A DNA stretch of 64,000 nt from Glaciozyma antarctica PI12 (Eukaryota; Basidiomycota; Microbotryomycetes; Kriegeriales; Camptobasidiaceae). The notes beneath the pieces were generated by a model, which was given only the letters and a program-made list of their open reading frames with translations, did no database searches and was not told the DNA's origin. Shown here in pieces: positions 1 to 12,819 of this stretch. How positions within the stretch are numbered: the first letter of the stretch is position 1; each line of letters opens with the position of its first letter. The position numbers and the translations under genes were made by a program. The stretch lies in NCBI GenBank assembly GCA_002917775.1, contig KZ627154.1, positions 623,474 to 687,473 of the forward strand, in the 5' to 3' direction.

Positions 1-1122
1 AAATGGCTTTGGGAGACCGTCACAATTGACGCTTCGCGACAGGGCGAGGCGAGAAAGAGCCTTTTGTCACAGGATCTCGGCCTCAAGAATCTTGTCAAGA
101 TGCTGAAGATATTGTGGAGGCCGTCGCATTGCTGCTTGTCGTACGAGCGCCGCCTTTCGGGGAACCTGAGGCACCGAAGGAAAGCTGCCCTTGCGAGGGG
201 CGCCCTCTCTGTCGTCCGGTTCTTGTTCAACCTCCGACACCTCGAGCTGACCGTCACGCACGGCGGCAGTCGTCAAAGCCTTCGACCCTTCTACAATCAC
301 CTCGCCCTTCTCCGCCTCAATTCCTTCACCTTCACGCTGGAGTTCAGGGACGCTGGTCGCCTAGCTTAACCGCCGACGGGAGGAGTCTTCCCGAGCACGC
401 GCGTCTCGACACCCGTCGCCACCTCAGTGTCCTTCACCGTCGGAACCCTCTTCCAAGTCCTTGCGAGTCCTCGATGGTGCGGAATCACTCAGCTTTCCCT
501 CTACTTGACGATCTTTAGCCTTCCGGTCCCGCGAGCGGAAGGCGCAGGGCGACCATCGTACCGACGTGAACGCCTCTCCCTCGTCGGCCTCCCCCTCACC
601 CTCTCCGACCTCCTCTGGTTCTCAGGCGTTTCGTCAACCTCCCTCACCAACTTTTCTCTCATCGACTGCACCAGCCTCAACCCTCCCGAACTCGCCGCCT
701 TTCTCAACATTCACGCGAACCTCTCCCACCTGACGCTCCACAACCTCTCCTCCCCTCACCCTCACATCTTCAACACCACACTTTCTTCCCTTCCTTCAAT
801 CACCCACCTCGGTATCGCCGGAACAGCCTTCAGCGAAGCCGTTCTCCGCTCTCTCGACCCCTCCTCCCTCACCCACCTCCGCCTCGACATCCCTCTCCAC
901 TGTTCCACCCTCTTCAATTTCGTCAAGACGTGCGAAAAGATTCGCTCGCTCGAGGCGCCGAACTGCGATGAGGACTGGCATTTGGTGGAGGAGCATGAGG
1001 CGTTTAGGGAGGGGATGGACAGGGAGGAGAGCAGGGGATTGGTGTTTAATGGGCAGCCGGCGAGGGCTTTGGAGGCGTTTAAGGAGGATGAGGATTTCGG
1101 GATCGCGGGGCTGTTTGCGTAG
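1..1122 (+). CDS. F-box/LRR-like protein, 3' part (5' end outside window)
   Basis: The reading frame is open from base 1, so the gene begins upstream. The first residues (WLWETVTID) resemble the short stretch that follows an F-box in fungal F-box proteins. Leucine-rich segments follow (LFNLRHLELT, then LTNFSLIDC, LSHLTLHNL and LTHLRLDI at about 30-residue spacing), as expected for a substrate-recognition LRR solenoid. A 72-nt intron at 356-427 joins the two open pieces in phase. The stop is at 1120-1122. F-box proteins are adaptors of SCF ubiquitin ligases, but the F-box itself is not in view, so the family call is inference. Two other F-box/LRR-type genes lie in this window (18.8-20.0 kb and 54.8-55.8 kb). 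Confidence 0.6.
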
Positions 1123-1398
1123 AGTCGAGTCGACGAAGCTGGGAACGAACAAGGTTTCGCCTCGGAGAACGTCCCCCATTCCTCGCATCTTCGCTCTCTT
1201 CTTCTCGTTTGGCTCGCTGTCCTGCATCGTTGTACGAGAGCACGAGGTATCAAACATCGACGACGGAGCTTGTAGCGTCAACATCGGCGTGATCCTTGAG
1301 CCTAGCCAACCTTCACCACCCTCGCTGTCCTCGAGTGCCTCTAAAGGCAACAGCCCTCGACGACTCTTCTCCTCCTACCACCACCCCAAGCAAACACA

Positions 1399-3220
1399 AT
1401 GAGCCTAGCCCGTCTCCCCCGCCTCAGCCACCTTGCCCGTCTAGCGCCCGCCTCTGCGCGCCTCTCCAGCACCACCACCGTTCGTCCCCCTTTCCCTCCT
1501 CCTCGAACGAAAGCCGCGTTAACTAACAAGCGGTACGCTCCGAGCAGAAGTACAACCGTACGCCGCTGTACGATTTCCACACTAAGCCTGAGCATGGAGG
1601 GAAGATGGTCCCGTTTGCGGGGTACGAGATGCCGCTCAGTTATGAGGCGCCTGAAGGGAGCAGCGTCGCGGGTTCACCGGGTGAGTTAGGCTTTGAGTTT
1701 GTGCGGGAGGCTTGGAAGCGGGGAGGGAGGGCGGAGAGAGTGCGGTGGGCAGGAGCGCGTAGGAGGGAGGGCGGCAGGAGCGCTTGACGTTGGTGCTGCC
1801 TGGCCGGGGCTTGCTGCGGCTACGAGCTCGTAGCAAACTCTGCGCTCGAGTCGGCTGTATAAGGCATTCTTCAGGCTTCAACCCGCACACGAGGAGACTG
1901 CGTGCTGACCACCCGCCTCCTCCCATCAGTCGCAGAGCACCACCAGGTCCGCACCTCTTCCGGCCTCTTCGATGTTGGACACATGGTCCAGACTGTGTGC
2001 GTATTCTCCCACTCCGACATTGATGCCAAACTGACTAGCGAAACTGACGCAGCTACACTGGAGCTGGAGCTCTTGGATTCCTCTCGCGCGTCCTTCCCGC
2101 CTCGCTCGCTGGCATGTCCGTCCCCAAGGCGGCTGGCGACCAGATGCGTTCATCCCTCAGCGTGATGCTCACTCCCGAGGGAGGAATCATCGACGACTGC
2201 ATGATCACGCGCTGGAGCGAGGACAAGTGCGTCCATCTGCTCCCGCTTCAAACCTGCGATGACTGACGAGGCTCTCCGCAGGTTCTACCTCGTTACCAAC
2301 GCTGGCCGAGCGAAGCGCGATTTGGCGTGGCTCAAGCTTAACGTCGACGAGTGGAACGCCGGTAACAAGGAGCAGGTCAACATGGAGATCCTCAGCGGCT
2401 GGGGCCTCATCGCTCTGCAAGGTATGTTCCTGCCTTTTCCTTCGCAGTCCACTCCTAACGTATTCACCCGACCAGGACCCAAGTCCCACCTCGCCCTCGC
2501 ACGCATCCTCCCTCCCGGCACCAACCTCTCGAACCTCCACTTTGCCTCCTCCATCTTCGCCCCTCTCTCCCTTTCCTCCTCCTTCTCCGAGCCTATTCAC
2601 ATCGCCCGTCTCGGCTACACGGGAGAGGACGGTTTCGAAATCTCCCTCCCTGCCTCCATCACGGCCGAAGTCTCTCAGCGGCTGCTCGACCAGCCCGAGG
2701 TCCGTCTCGCCGGTTTGGCAGCTCGGGACAGCCTGAGGCTCGAGGCGGGACTGTGCCTTTATGGACACGATTTGGATGAGTCGGTTGGAGTTGGGGAGGC
2801 GGGGTTGGGATGGCTCGTGGGCAAGGACAGGAGGACGGCGGACGCGTTCATTGGAGCTGAGCGCACGCTCGCGGAGCTCAAGAAGGGCGGAACGTCGCGC
2901 AAGAGGATCGGGCTTAACGTCGAGAAGGGTCCTCCTGCTCGTGGTGCGTTCGTTCCTTCTCCACCGCTGTTGTAGCGCGCTAACGACGCTTCGCAGAGGG
3001 AGCCAAGATCTTCGCAGCGGACGGAAAGACTGAGATCGGAGTCGTTACCTCTGGTCTTCCCTCGCCGTCGGTCAAGCAGAACATCTCGATGGGATACATC
3101 CAGACCAAGGACGGCTTGAACAAGAAGGGAACGCAGGTCCTCGTCGAGGTGCGCAAGAAGATGAGGAAGGCCGAGGTCGTTTCGATGCCTTGGATCGCGC
3201 CGGGGTACTACAAGGGTTGA
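1399..3220 (+). CDS. GCV1: Aminomethyltransferase, glycine cleavage system T protein, mitochondrial
   Basis: T protein moves the methylene group from the aminomethyl-lipoyl H protein to tetrahydrofolate in the mitochondrial glycine decarboxylase complex. Seven exons (1399-1479, 1548-1680, 1930-1996, 2053-2226, 2282-2421, 2476-2943, 2997-3220) close in frame to 428 residues. The N-terminus is basic and Ser/Leu-rich, like a mitochondrial presequence. Family blocks include LYDFHTKPEHGGKMVPFAGY, GLFDVGHMVQ, RLGYTGEDGFEISLP and the C-terminal barrel region ending in MPWIAPGYYKG. The length is normal for fungal T proteins. Intron 2 (1681-1929, 249 nt) is long compared with the 53-68 nt of the others. 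ERG11 starts 325 nt downstream on the same strand. Confidence 0.95.
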
Positions 3221-3391
3221 TTGGCGATTGGGTTGAACTGGAACAAGGGCTTTTGTGCGATTTGTTGGGCGTGTTTTGAGGACGAGAGAGAAGTCCAGCG
3301 AACGCAGGGGACGAGATTGGTCGGCGCGCATCGCGTTCCGCTGGGGCTCCTTCGTTCGCTCTTGTTCTGCCTGGGATCGATGCGCCGTACC

Positions 3392-3398
3392 TTTATAA
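3392..3398 (+). promoter_or_regulatory. TATA-like element upstream of ERG11
   Basis: TTTATAA lies about 150 nt before the ERG11 start codon, inside the 325-nt GCV1-ERG11 gap. The position suits a core promoter element. No sterol-response element could be assigned with confidence, and the rest of the gap (3221-3545) shows no gene. Confidence 0.4.
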
Positions 3399-3545
3399 GC
3401 ACTCCACGACTGGAGTCCACCATGCTAGCTTGCTGCGAAAGGAGAAGAACTATTCTGCCCTCTTCGCGCCGCGAGGAGAAAGAGCGTGGAGGGTTCGTCG
3501 CGACGGCGCTTTCGTTCCTTCGACTCCTACCCCAACGACAAGGGA

Positions 3546-5670
<2,125 letters not shown>

Positions 5671-6133
5671 GAGGGAGATAAGGACACACTATAGAACTAA
5701 TCGTAATCGACATCTCGCTCCTTTCTACAAGGTCGTCTCGCAGCTCGAGTCGATGGGCCGTCGCTCTCCTTCAGTTTTGAGAGGGAGGCGTGAAGGATCA
5801 GAGCTGGTTTCCGATGGCGGAGGAGCATCAGCGAGTAATTCTGCGCTAGACACGCTGCTCTGAACCCATCTCAACGTCAAAGAAGAGGTGCCTCCGCAGG
5901 GAGGGGGTTTACGAATTTGAACGAGAGCAGGAGCGAACGCGGATTCGAGCAGGAGAAAGCGAACGCAGATTCTTGCGGAGCTTGAAGGGATCCGTTCCCG
6001 AGTCGGCAGCCGTCGTCCCAGTCCTCCAGTACTCGCACCGTCCCCCGCATCGCAGCCCATCCACACTCGAAAGCAGTCCTCCTGCGCTCTCAAATCCCAC
6101 TCACAGCCAATCTCCACTGCTTCCAGTACCCCT
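5671..6133. other. Convergent intergenic region ERG11/MIC10
   Basis: This is the shared 3' space of two convergent genes. Short open stretches on both strands have no conserved-looking product and no RNA gene was seen. Confidence 0.5.
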
Positions 6134-6911
6134 CTACACCCACTTCTTATCCCCCAACTTCTTCTCAACCTTCTCCTCGACCTTCTCCACCTTTGCCTCG
6201 ACCTTCTTCTCGACCTCCTCGACCTTTGCGGCTCCAAGTCCGACGGCGTCCTCGACCTTGTCCTTGGCGGATTCCCAGGCGGCGGAAGCGGAAGCGAGGG
6301 GGTTGAAGGAGGTGTGAGGTGCCTGCGCTTGGGTTAGCTCTCGAAACGGGAGGAGAGAGACAGAGGGAGGAAGGGGAGCTCACTACGACGCCCTCAGCGG
6401 AAGGAGCGATCACGAAGCCCGGGATCGAAGCGGGGTTGAACACGCGCTCGCAATCACTGTATCCCTGTCCCGCTCCGAATCCCAATCCAAGGAGAACAGG
6501 CCACGGCCGACCTGCGTGCAGAACCGCCTTGATTAGCCTCCTTCCTCCTGACGGCGGGCGAGGGAGCGTACGGCGGAAGAGGATGGCGCTGGCGAGGACT
6601 CCTCCACCGAAGCCGAGACCGGCTTTCACGATGGCGTTGGAGAGGCAGAGATCCGTCTGTGCGAGGGAGGGGGAGGTCGGCGGGAGTCGGGAGTTGGGCG
6701 ATGGGGAGGGACGAGATGGCGGATGTGTCGAGTACGGTGGAGAGGATGAAGGTTAGGGTGGATGGCGTGCAGGTCGGCGTGGATTGGGGAGGAGAGGAGG
6801 ACTGGTTAGCTGGGGTGTTGCTGCTGAGAGAGCTGAGAGAGATGGACCTGCCTTGGCTGATAGGACGTTCTCCGAGGGCACGACGACGGGGGAAGAAGGA
6901 GCGGCGGACAT
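6134..6911 (-). CDS. MIC10: MICOS core subunit Mic10 with a long charged C-terminal extension
   Basis: Mic10 is a hairpin inner-membrane protein that oligomerises to bend cristae junctions. Conserved parts are the LCLSNAIVKAG start, TM1 with a glycine motif (LGFGGGVLASAILFRR), TM2 with the GxGxGxG-type motif (VLLGLGFGAGQGYSDCERVF) and a DCER end block. Exons on the minus strand are 6867-6911 (tentative), 6572-6656, 6384-6511 and 6134-6322, giving about 148 residues. The first junction is the least certain: a donor at 6866 closes the frame but drops six residues that could be coding. The last exon adds about 63 residues. Its final third is a run of Val-Glu-Lys heptad-like repeats (KVEEVEKKVEAKVEK) that usual Mic10 proteins (about 90-100 residues) lack. 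It is divergent from AP-3 beta. Confidence 0.85.
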
Positions 6912-7159
6912 GACTGCGAAGGAGTCTTTTTGGCTGGGGGAGAAGGAGACTGGCGAGGGAGTGGAGGAGGCAGACAGGCAACAGCTCGTGGACGGCGCCT
7001 CTTCGCCTCCAACCGTCCACCCGCCGCCTTCAGCTCTCTCCAGACTCGTACAGTCCAACCACTCTCTCCACCCGATCCAACTGCTCCATAACCTGAACCG
7101 TACCTCGCCCCAGGAGCTCGACAACTCGACCACCCCTTCGGCGGAGCGACGAGCTCGTC

Positions 7160-10100
7160 ATGGCGGAGAAGACGCTGCACTCGCTCAAGTCGAACGCGAC
7201 TCGGTTGGGCCAGCGATTGGGGGAGAACTTGGCTGGTGAGTCCGCAGTGGGTTTGAGGCGGCGAGTGGGAGGGAAGAGGGGGAGCTTGATGCTCGGAGGT
7301 GGCTCGTGGGTACGGTGGGAGGGCAGCGTGGAGCTGCAGCTCTGCTCAGAGGGCAGTGTGGTAGGAGCTGGTATGAGGAGACTGGGTGGGAGCTGGAAGC
7401 AGCTGCTGCCTTTGACGAGGAGCCCCTCTCGAGCTGGAGTCTGGGATGGTGCTTCGGCGCTTCCGTCTCGCAATCCCGCTCTTAGAGCAGGAGAGCTGAC
7501 GGATCAGTTCGTGGACTGCGAATTTCAGGCACTGGGCTTTTAAAGCAAAGTGGTCCGCCTTCCTGACGACGCAGAACCGGCTGGAGAAGCCAGCTGCGCC
7601 TGTGGGGGGGGGGATTCAGGCTTCTGACGGAGCGTGTTCTGCCTAGCCTGTCTAGGCAAGATGAGCTCTCTATAAAGCACTCGTACACTGCCCCCGCTAC
7701 GGCTCGCGACTGTATCACTCTGGGTCAAGAACGAGGCAGCGAGGGCGTTGCGATTCCTCTCCTTCCGATGAAGTCCTCCGCACGCTCGTGCGGCGGGGTC
7801 TACGGTGTAGTGAGAATAGTTTGCATTGCCTTCCCTGCTCTCCAGATATTTATCGCATCCAGCAAGAGCCCATACGAGCTCCTGGTTTCGCCACGCCTCT
7901 TCTACGATTGGCGGCCCCCTCGAGGGGAGGACAACGATGTAGATTAGAAGGCGTTGAAGTCAAGGGGCTCGGATCGATTGAATGGCGGCGTGTTGAGATT
8001 GCTGGACGAATGGGGGAGGAAGCAACGAAGATTCCGAGGCAGCGCAGTGAGACGGCTCTGCGGATGTGACTCCCTTCGCTTTCTCTCTGCGATGGCAAGA
8101 CGTCTGTCTGCGTCCATTGCGCAGATCACAGGTTGCTGACCTTGAATTTGGAACATTGGCTGACTACCTCCTCTTCCTAGAACACTCTCGCGACCTTGGC
8201 CTCGTCGACTCGTTCGCTTCCGGCAGCGGAGGAGGATCTGGCAAGTACCTCGAGAGTGGCACCGTCGTCACCGCTGCTGGTATCGAGGAGACGAAGCGGA
8301 TGCTGGCCTCTCGCCGTGAGAGCGAGCGGACCGAAGGCCTCAAGCGCGTAATTGCCGTGCGTCTTTCTCCTCGCATTCTCACCTCCTACTCACGTTTGTT
8401 CGCCGCCAGATGATGATCAAAGACCTCCCCGTAACCGCCTTCTTTCCCCTCGTCACCTCCCTCCTCACTCCTTCTACCCCTCTCGCCTCCCGAACCCTCA
8501 TCTCCCTCTACATCATCCACTGCGCCTCCACCGCCCCCGAACTCGCCCTCCTCTCCATCAACGCCTACCAAAAAGATCTTTCGGATCCTCAACCCCTCGT
8601 CCGCGCCGGAGCGATCAAAACCCTCGCCGCCATGGCTCTCCCCGATATTCGCTCCCTCGTCGGCGTCGCTGTCGCTAAAGGCGCTCGCGATACGGCGTGG
8701 TACGTTCGTCGAGCGGCGGCGGACGCAGTGAGGGCTCTGTGGCGCGCGGACGAGACGTATGAGAACCGGAGCGCGCTACTACCGACGTTGAGCGTGTTGC
8801 TTAACACGGCGTCGCCATTGACGATCGGGTCGGCGCTCGAGGCGTGGGAGGCTGTGTGGCCTACGCGGTGGGATTTGCTGCATTCGGGGTACCGCAAGTG
8901 GTGTAGGATGTTGATGGATGTCGAGGAGTGGGGGCAGTGCGTGCTGTTGCGGGTGCTGTTGCGGTATGCGAGGACGTTCTTTGTCGATCCGAGGACGACG
9001 GCGGTGGTGGATCCGGATCTGGAGCTGCTTTTGAAGGCTTCAGAGCAGCTGTTGCAGCATTTGAATCCAGCGGTGAGTCTTATTCGTTATGGTAGTGGCG
9101 CGAAGCTGATGAGGCTCGCAGGTCGTTTCTGGCGTCGTCAAACTCCACTACTACCTTGCTCCTCCCACACGCCTCTCCAAGATCATCCGGCCTCTCCTAC
9201 GACTCCTCGACAGCTCTCCAGAATTCCAGGCGCTCGCATTGGAAGACTGCGCCGTCATTGCCGACGAACGTCCGGTGCGTCTCGTCTCCTCCTACGGTCT
9301 GGCTTCTCGCTGACCTCGCTCGCACCTCAGGACCTCCTCGCTCCTTACGTGTCGGAATTCTTCGTTCGTTTCTCGGAGCCTCTCGTGAGCAAGCGCGTGC
9401 GGTTACGGATCCTGGTGGCGTTGGCGTCGGAAGCCAACGTGCGAGTCCTGCTCACCGAGTTCCTCGTACGTTCTCTCTCTCCCTCCGACGATCAACCGGC
9501 GACTTAGACGAACAATGCAGATCTACGTCAAGGACGTCGAAGACTCGTTCTCGTTGACGCCATCGCCGCGATTGGGATCTGCGCCCAGCGCGTCCCAGCC
9601 GTCGCTCCTGAATGCCTCCAAACCCTCATCAAGCTCACGCAATCCAAGAACGGTTTGTCCTATTTCCTTTCCCTTCCTTCCTCTCCTGAGCTAGCAATAC
9701 AGACGTCACTATCGCCCAAGCCGTCCTCGTTCTTCGCTCCCTCCTCCGCTCTCGCCAATTCCCTGCGACCGCATCTCGGACTGGCATCATCGGCAGACTG
9801 GTCGAGCTGCTGGAAGGTGGGAAGATCAAGGCCCCTATGGCGCGGGCGAACGTCTACTGGCTCGTGGGGCAGTTCGCGCCTGAGGGCTTGCTGGAATCGG
9901 TCGGACCTGATGCGGTGCGATCGGGCGCGAAGGGATTCGCCGAAGAGGTGCGCTACTCTTTCCCAGCCATTTGATCTGCAGCTGACGGCATTGTAGTCGG
10001 ACGCAGCGAAGCTCCAGCTCCTCACCCTCTCCGCCAAACTCCTCGTCCTCTCCCATCTCGCGCCTCTCACCCCTCACCTCCGCACCCTCGCCCTCCTCTT

Positions 10101-10885
10101 CACCTACCTCACCACTCTCGCACGCTACGACCTAACATACCAAGTTCGCGATCGTTCACGCTTCCTCAAGGGCTTGCTATCGAGCGCTGGCGTGGGGGTC
10201 GTAAGAGAGGAAGCGAGGTTAGGATTGAGCGATTTCGTTTTCGTCAAGGGGGTTCAGCTGGAGGAGCAGGGTGGAGGCGAGGTGGAGGAGCGGACGATGA
10301 CGGGGGAGCAGGTGCGGGCGGTGCTGTTCGACGGGAAGGAGGGTGGAGACTCGCTAGGCACCGGTACGCGCTTCTTTGTCGCTTCATTGCGCCCTGCTGA
10401 TCGCTCGTTCCGCAGAACGCTCGACCGCGGAACTAGGTTCTTTTGCTCTCGCTCTCCCCTGCAAGCGACTCGCCTTCTCCTCCCCTCTCCCCGCCTTCCC
10501 AACCACCGTACCCCCCTCCACAATCCGAGACGTCCTCACCGTCGACTCCCTCAAATCCCCTTCCTCCTTCTCATCCTCCCCCTCCCGCTCTTCGACGCCC
10601 TTACGAGGTTTTGGCTCCGATTCTCGAGGGAGTGGAAGAGCGAGTCCTGTCGTGCTTGTTCCGACGAACTTTGCGAGCGGGCAGGAGGAGGAGAGTGTGA
10701 GTTTCGGAGCGCCGGGGAGGAAGGGGGGGTTTGTGGATTTGGAGGACTTTTATGCGAGCGAAGAGGAGGAGGAGGGGGAGGAGGAGGAAGAAAGTGAGGA
10801 GGAGGAGAGTGAAGAGGAGAGTGAAAGCGAGAGCGAGGACGGGGAGAAAAGTAGCGAAGAGGAAGAGGTTGTCGCTGCGAGTTGA
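7160..10885 (+). CDS. APL6: AP-3 adaptor complex beta subunit
   Basis: AP-3 beta is a large subunit of the adaptor that sorts cargo from Golgi/endosome to the vacuole. Nine exons: 7160-7235, 8181-8356, 8410-9072, 9122-9274, 9331-9465, 9521-9652, 9703-9947, 9997-10363, 10416-10885. The N-terminus (SNATRLGQRL then EHSRDLGL across intron 1) and the adaptin core (ALLSINAYQKDLSDPQPLVR, then ANVYWLVGQFAPE) match AP-3 beta. The C-terminus is a Ser/Glu-rich hinge (residues after FVDLEDFY). Exon 6 has a frame break near 9550: IYVKDVED is followed in another frame by DAIAAIGICAQRVP, as if one base of the family's conserved block were missing. All other junctions close. Intron 1 is 945 nt. Confidence 0.92.
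7236..8180 (+). other. Unusually long first intron of AP-3 beta
   Basis: The intron starts GTGAGT and ends in TCCTAG. It is 945 nt, against about 50-55 nt for the other introns of the gene. The flanking residues join directly in AP-3 beta relatives, so no exon seems to be missing. It holds a run of ten G (7604-7613), a TATAAA at 7671-7676 and no convincing coding frame. A stretch near 7790-7900 looked tRNA-like at first but has no proper T-arm. Confidence 0.75.
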
Positions 10886-11227
10886 CCTGATAGATCGCTG
10901 TAGTCGTATTAACTACACGTCCATTGAAGCTCCAATCCGCGTCGTCGTCGTCGTCGTCCGTTTATTCAGCTGTCAGCCGGGCGGCCATCGATTGCAGGGC
11001 CCCGCGCTAACTTGGCTGAGTTTCGGTCCTCGCTCTTTCGCTTCCTCCCTCACCCCGCCGCCACTCGAAGGCCAACAGCAGACAGCCCTAGCAGCCCACT
11101 CACCGCGACAGTCAACGCCACCCGACCAGGAGGACGCCGTTTCGCCTCCTCGACTCAGCAAATCCCTCCCCGCTCCATCCCCCAGACGCACACGTTCGCT
11201 CCCCTCCACTTGAACGCACCAACGCCC
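10886..11227. other. Intergenic region with GTC trinucleotide repeat
   Basis: Spacer between AP-3 beta and the next plus-strand gene. It contains six GTC units at 10941-10958, and an open frame without ATG continues into the next gene. Nothing else was recognised. Confidence 0.5.
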
Positions 11228-12145
11228 ATGTCCTCGTCCTCGTCTTCGCCACCCATCGCAGCACCTCCCCGTTCCCGTTCCCACTCCCTTTCGAACCCAG
11301 TTCTCCCGGCCACGTCGCTCTCGCCGCCTTCGTTAGCCTTCTCAGCCCTCTCCCTCTCCCCGGGCACACTTCCCTCCGACTCGCTCAGCCAAGCCTACCA
11401 CCACGCCCGCTCAGCCTCCTTCAGCAGCGCCACCCAGTCCCGCCCAACCTCCCTCACCGACGCCTCGAGCACCGCGTCTTTTGACCTGCCGACTCCAGGC
11501 ACCTCTCCCGTCCCTCTCGGCATGAAGCCCAACCGACCTTCGTCCACCAAGGAAACCCTCTTCGAACAAGACGAACACTCGGCACTGTCGACCTCCCCTT
11601 CGACCCTCTTCGCCAACGGGGCGCGGTGGGGCTGGCCTCAGTCTTCTACTGCGGGAGGAGGCGCACTCCCGCCCTCGCCGCCTTCGTCGTCGCTCGGTGG
11701 ACCCAATCGACGATCGAGTATTGGAGTCGGGCAGTCGACGAGCTACGGGATGATGGCGCCGCTCGGGAGGGTCAGCAGTGCGGGAGCGACTTTGGCGACT
11801 AGTGCTCCGGCGGAGGGCTTTGGACTCTTCAGGAGGATGAGCCTCGGGTTTGGGACCAAGGTACGTTATCCTTCCTCTCCCCCCTCAGCAAGCGAGCTGA
11901 CCCCCACTCTTACACAGCCCAAGCCTCCCTCCCCGCCTTCCTTCGGACGGACCCCCGAGACCCCTCCTCCCACTCCTCTCACCCAGGCGCCTTCGCTCCC
12001 CGTTCCCGTCCTCGGAGGCGAGAAGAGCTCCCTCCTCGAAGTGCCGGGCGATAGGAGCCGTCGCGCGAGCGTGGGAGGACCGAGGCCGAAGAGGAAGATT
12101 AGCCCGAACGGCGAGAGGATCTTGCGAGGTGGATTCGAGTACTAG
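11228..12145 (+). CDS. Ser/Pro-rich fungal protein of unknown function
   Basis: Two exons (11228-11860 and 11918-12145) with a 57-nt intron give 286 residues. The protein is low-complexity, rich in Ser, Pro and Thr, and probably disordered. It has basic-Ser patches (RRMSLGFG, RRSSIG, RRASVGG) that look like basophilic kinase sites. The end, KRKISPNGERILRGGFEY, resembles short C-terminal motifs of conserved fungal Ser-rich proteins, but I cannot assign a function. The frame stays open upstream of the chosen ATG at 11228 without another ATG. No membrane segment or signal peptide is visible. Confidence 0.7.
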   Translation: MSSSSSSPPIAAPPRSRSHSLSNPVLPATSLSPPSLAFSALSLSPGTLPSDSLSQAYHHARSASFSSATQSRPTSLTDASSTASFDLPTPGTSPVPLGMKPNRPSSTKETLFEQDEHSALSTSPSTLFANGARWGWPQSSTAGGGALPPSPPSSSLGGPNRRSSIGVGQSTSYGMMAPLGRVSSAGATLATSAPAEGFGLFRRMSLGFGTKVRYPSSPPSASELTPTLTQPKPPSPPSFGRTPETPPPTPLTQAPSLPVPVLGGEKSSLLEVPGDRSRRASVGGPRPKRKISPNGERILRGGFEY

Positions 12146-12819
12146 GCGTCCTTCCTCTTCTTCGACGACCTCTCGACTACTTTCCCACCCATCCCTCCTC
12201 CCATTCCTCGAATCCACTCCGTCCCTCCGACATCCCCTCCTCCCCCCCCCCCCCTCCTCGCACCACCCACCCCGGACGTCTCTGGACGCCCTCCACCGTC
12301 GACCGCGCGAAGATGAGGTCGGATTCTCATTCCCCCACACCTCCTCCCGCATTCGTACGCCGCAAGCAACCCCCTATGGATCCCCCTGATGTACCACCAA
12401 TCGATACTTGAAGCAGTGCTGTTTATAACCTTGGTTTTGTTTATATGGGAGCAGGATGTACGTGGGGAGGAGGATGCAACGAGTTTGTTCGTTTAGTAGC
12501 GATTGTGAGGGAGAGCTGCGAGTGGCGTCGCTGTCATGCTGCTTCGTTCGTTTGCTTCTGCGCCTCGGCCCTCTCTCGCTCGAAGCTACAACGGCTTTCG
12601 CGAGTGCATCTCTCAAAGTCTCTCCGTTTTCGTAGCACGGCACGAGAGAGTCACGGAACAAGGTCTTGCGCGCTGACCTAAGGACCTTGCGACGCCGCGA
12701 GACCACGTCGACGATCCTCAGCGAACCAGCCGCCTTCACAGAGTGGCGAGTAAGGAGAGTTACGAGAGACTGAATGCCAAACTGCAATGCAAACGGAAAA
12801 GATGCGTACAAACCCCAAC
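12146..12819. other. Intergenic 3' space with C-run
   Basis: Convergent 3' region between the Ser-rich gene and PLC1. It carries a run of 13 C at 12242-12254. No product or RNA gene was recognised. Confidence 0.5.

Noticed and set aside
7785-7900. tRNA-like start (TCTACGGTGTAGTG) inside the AP-3 beta intron
   Set aside because: No matching acceptor stem and no GGTTCGA-type T arm at the right distance.
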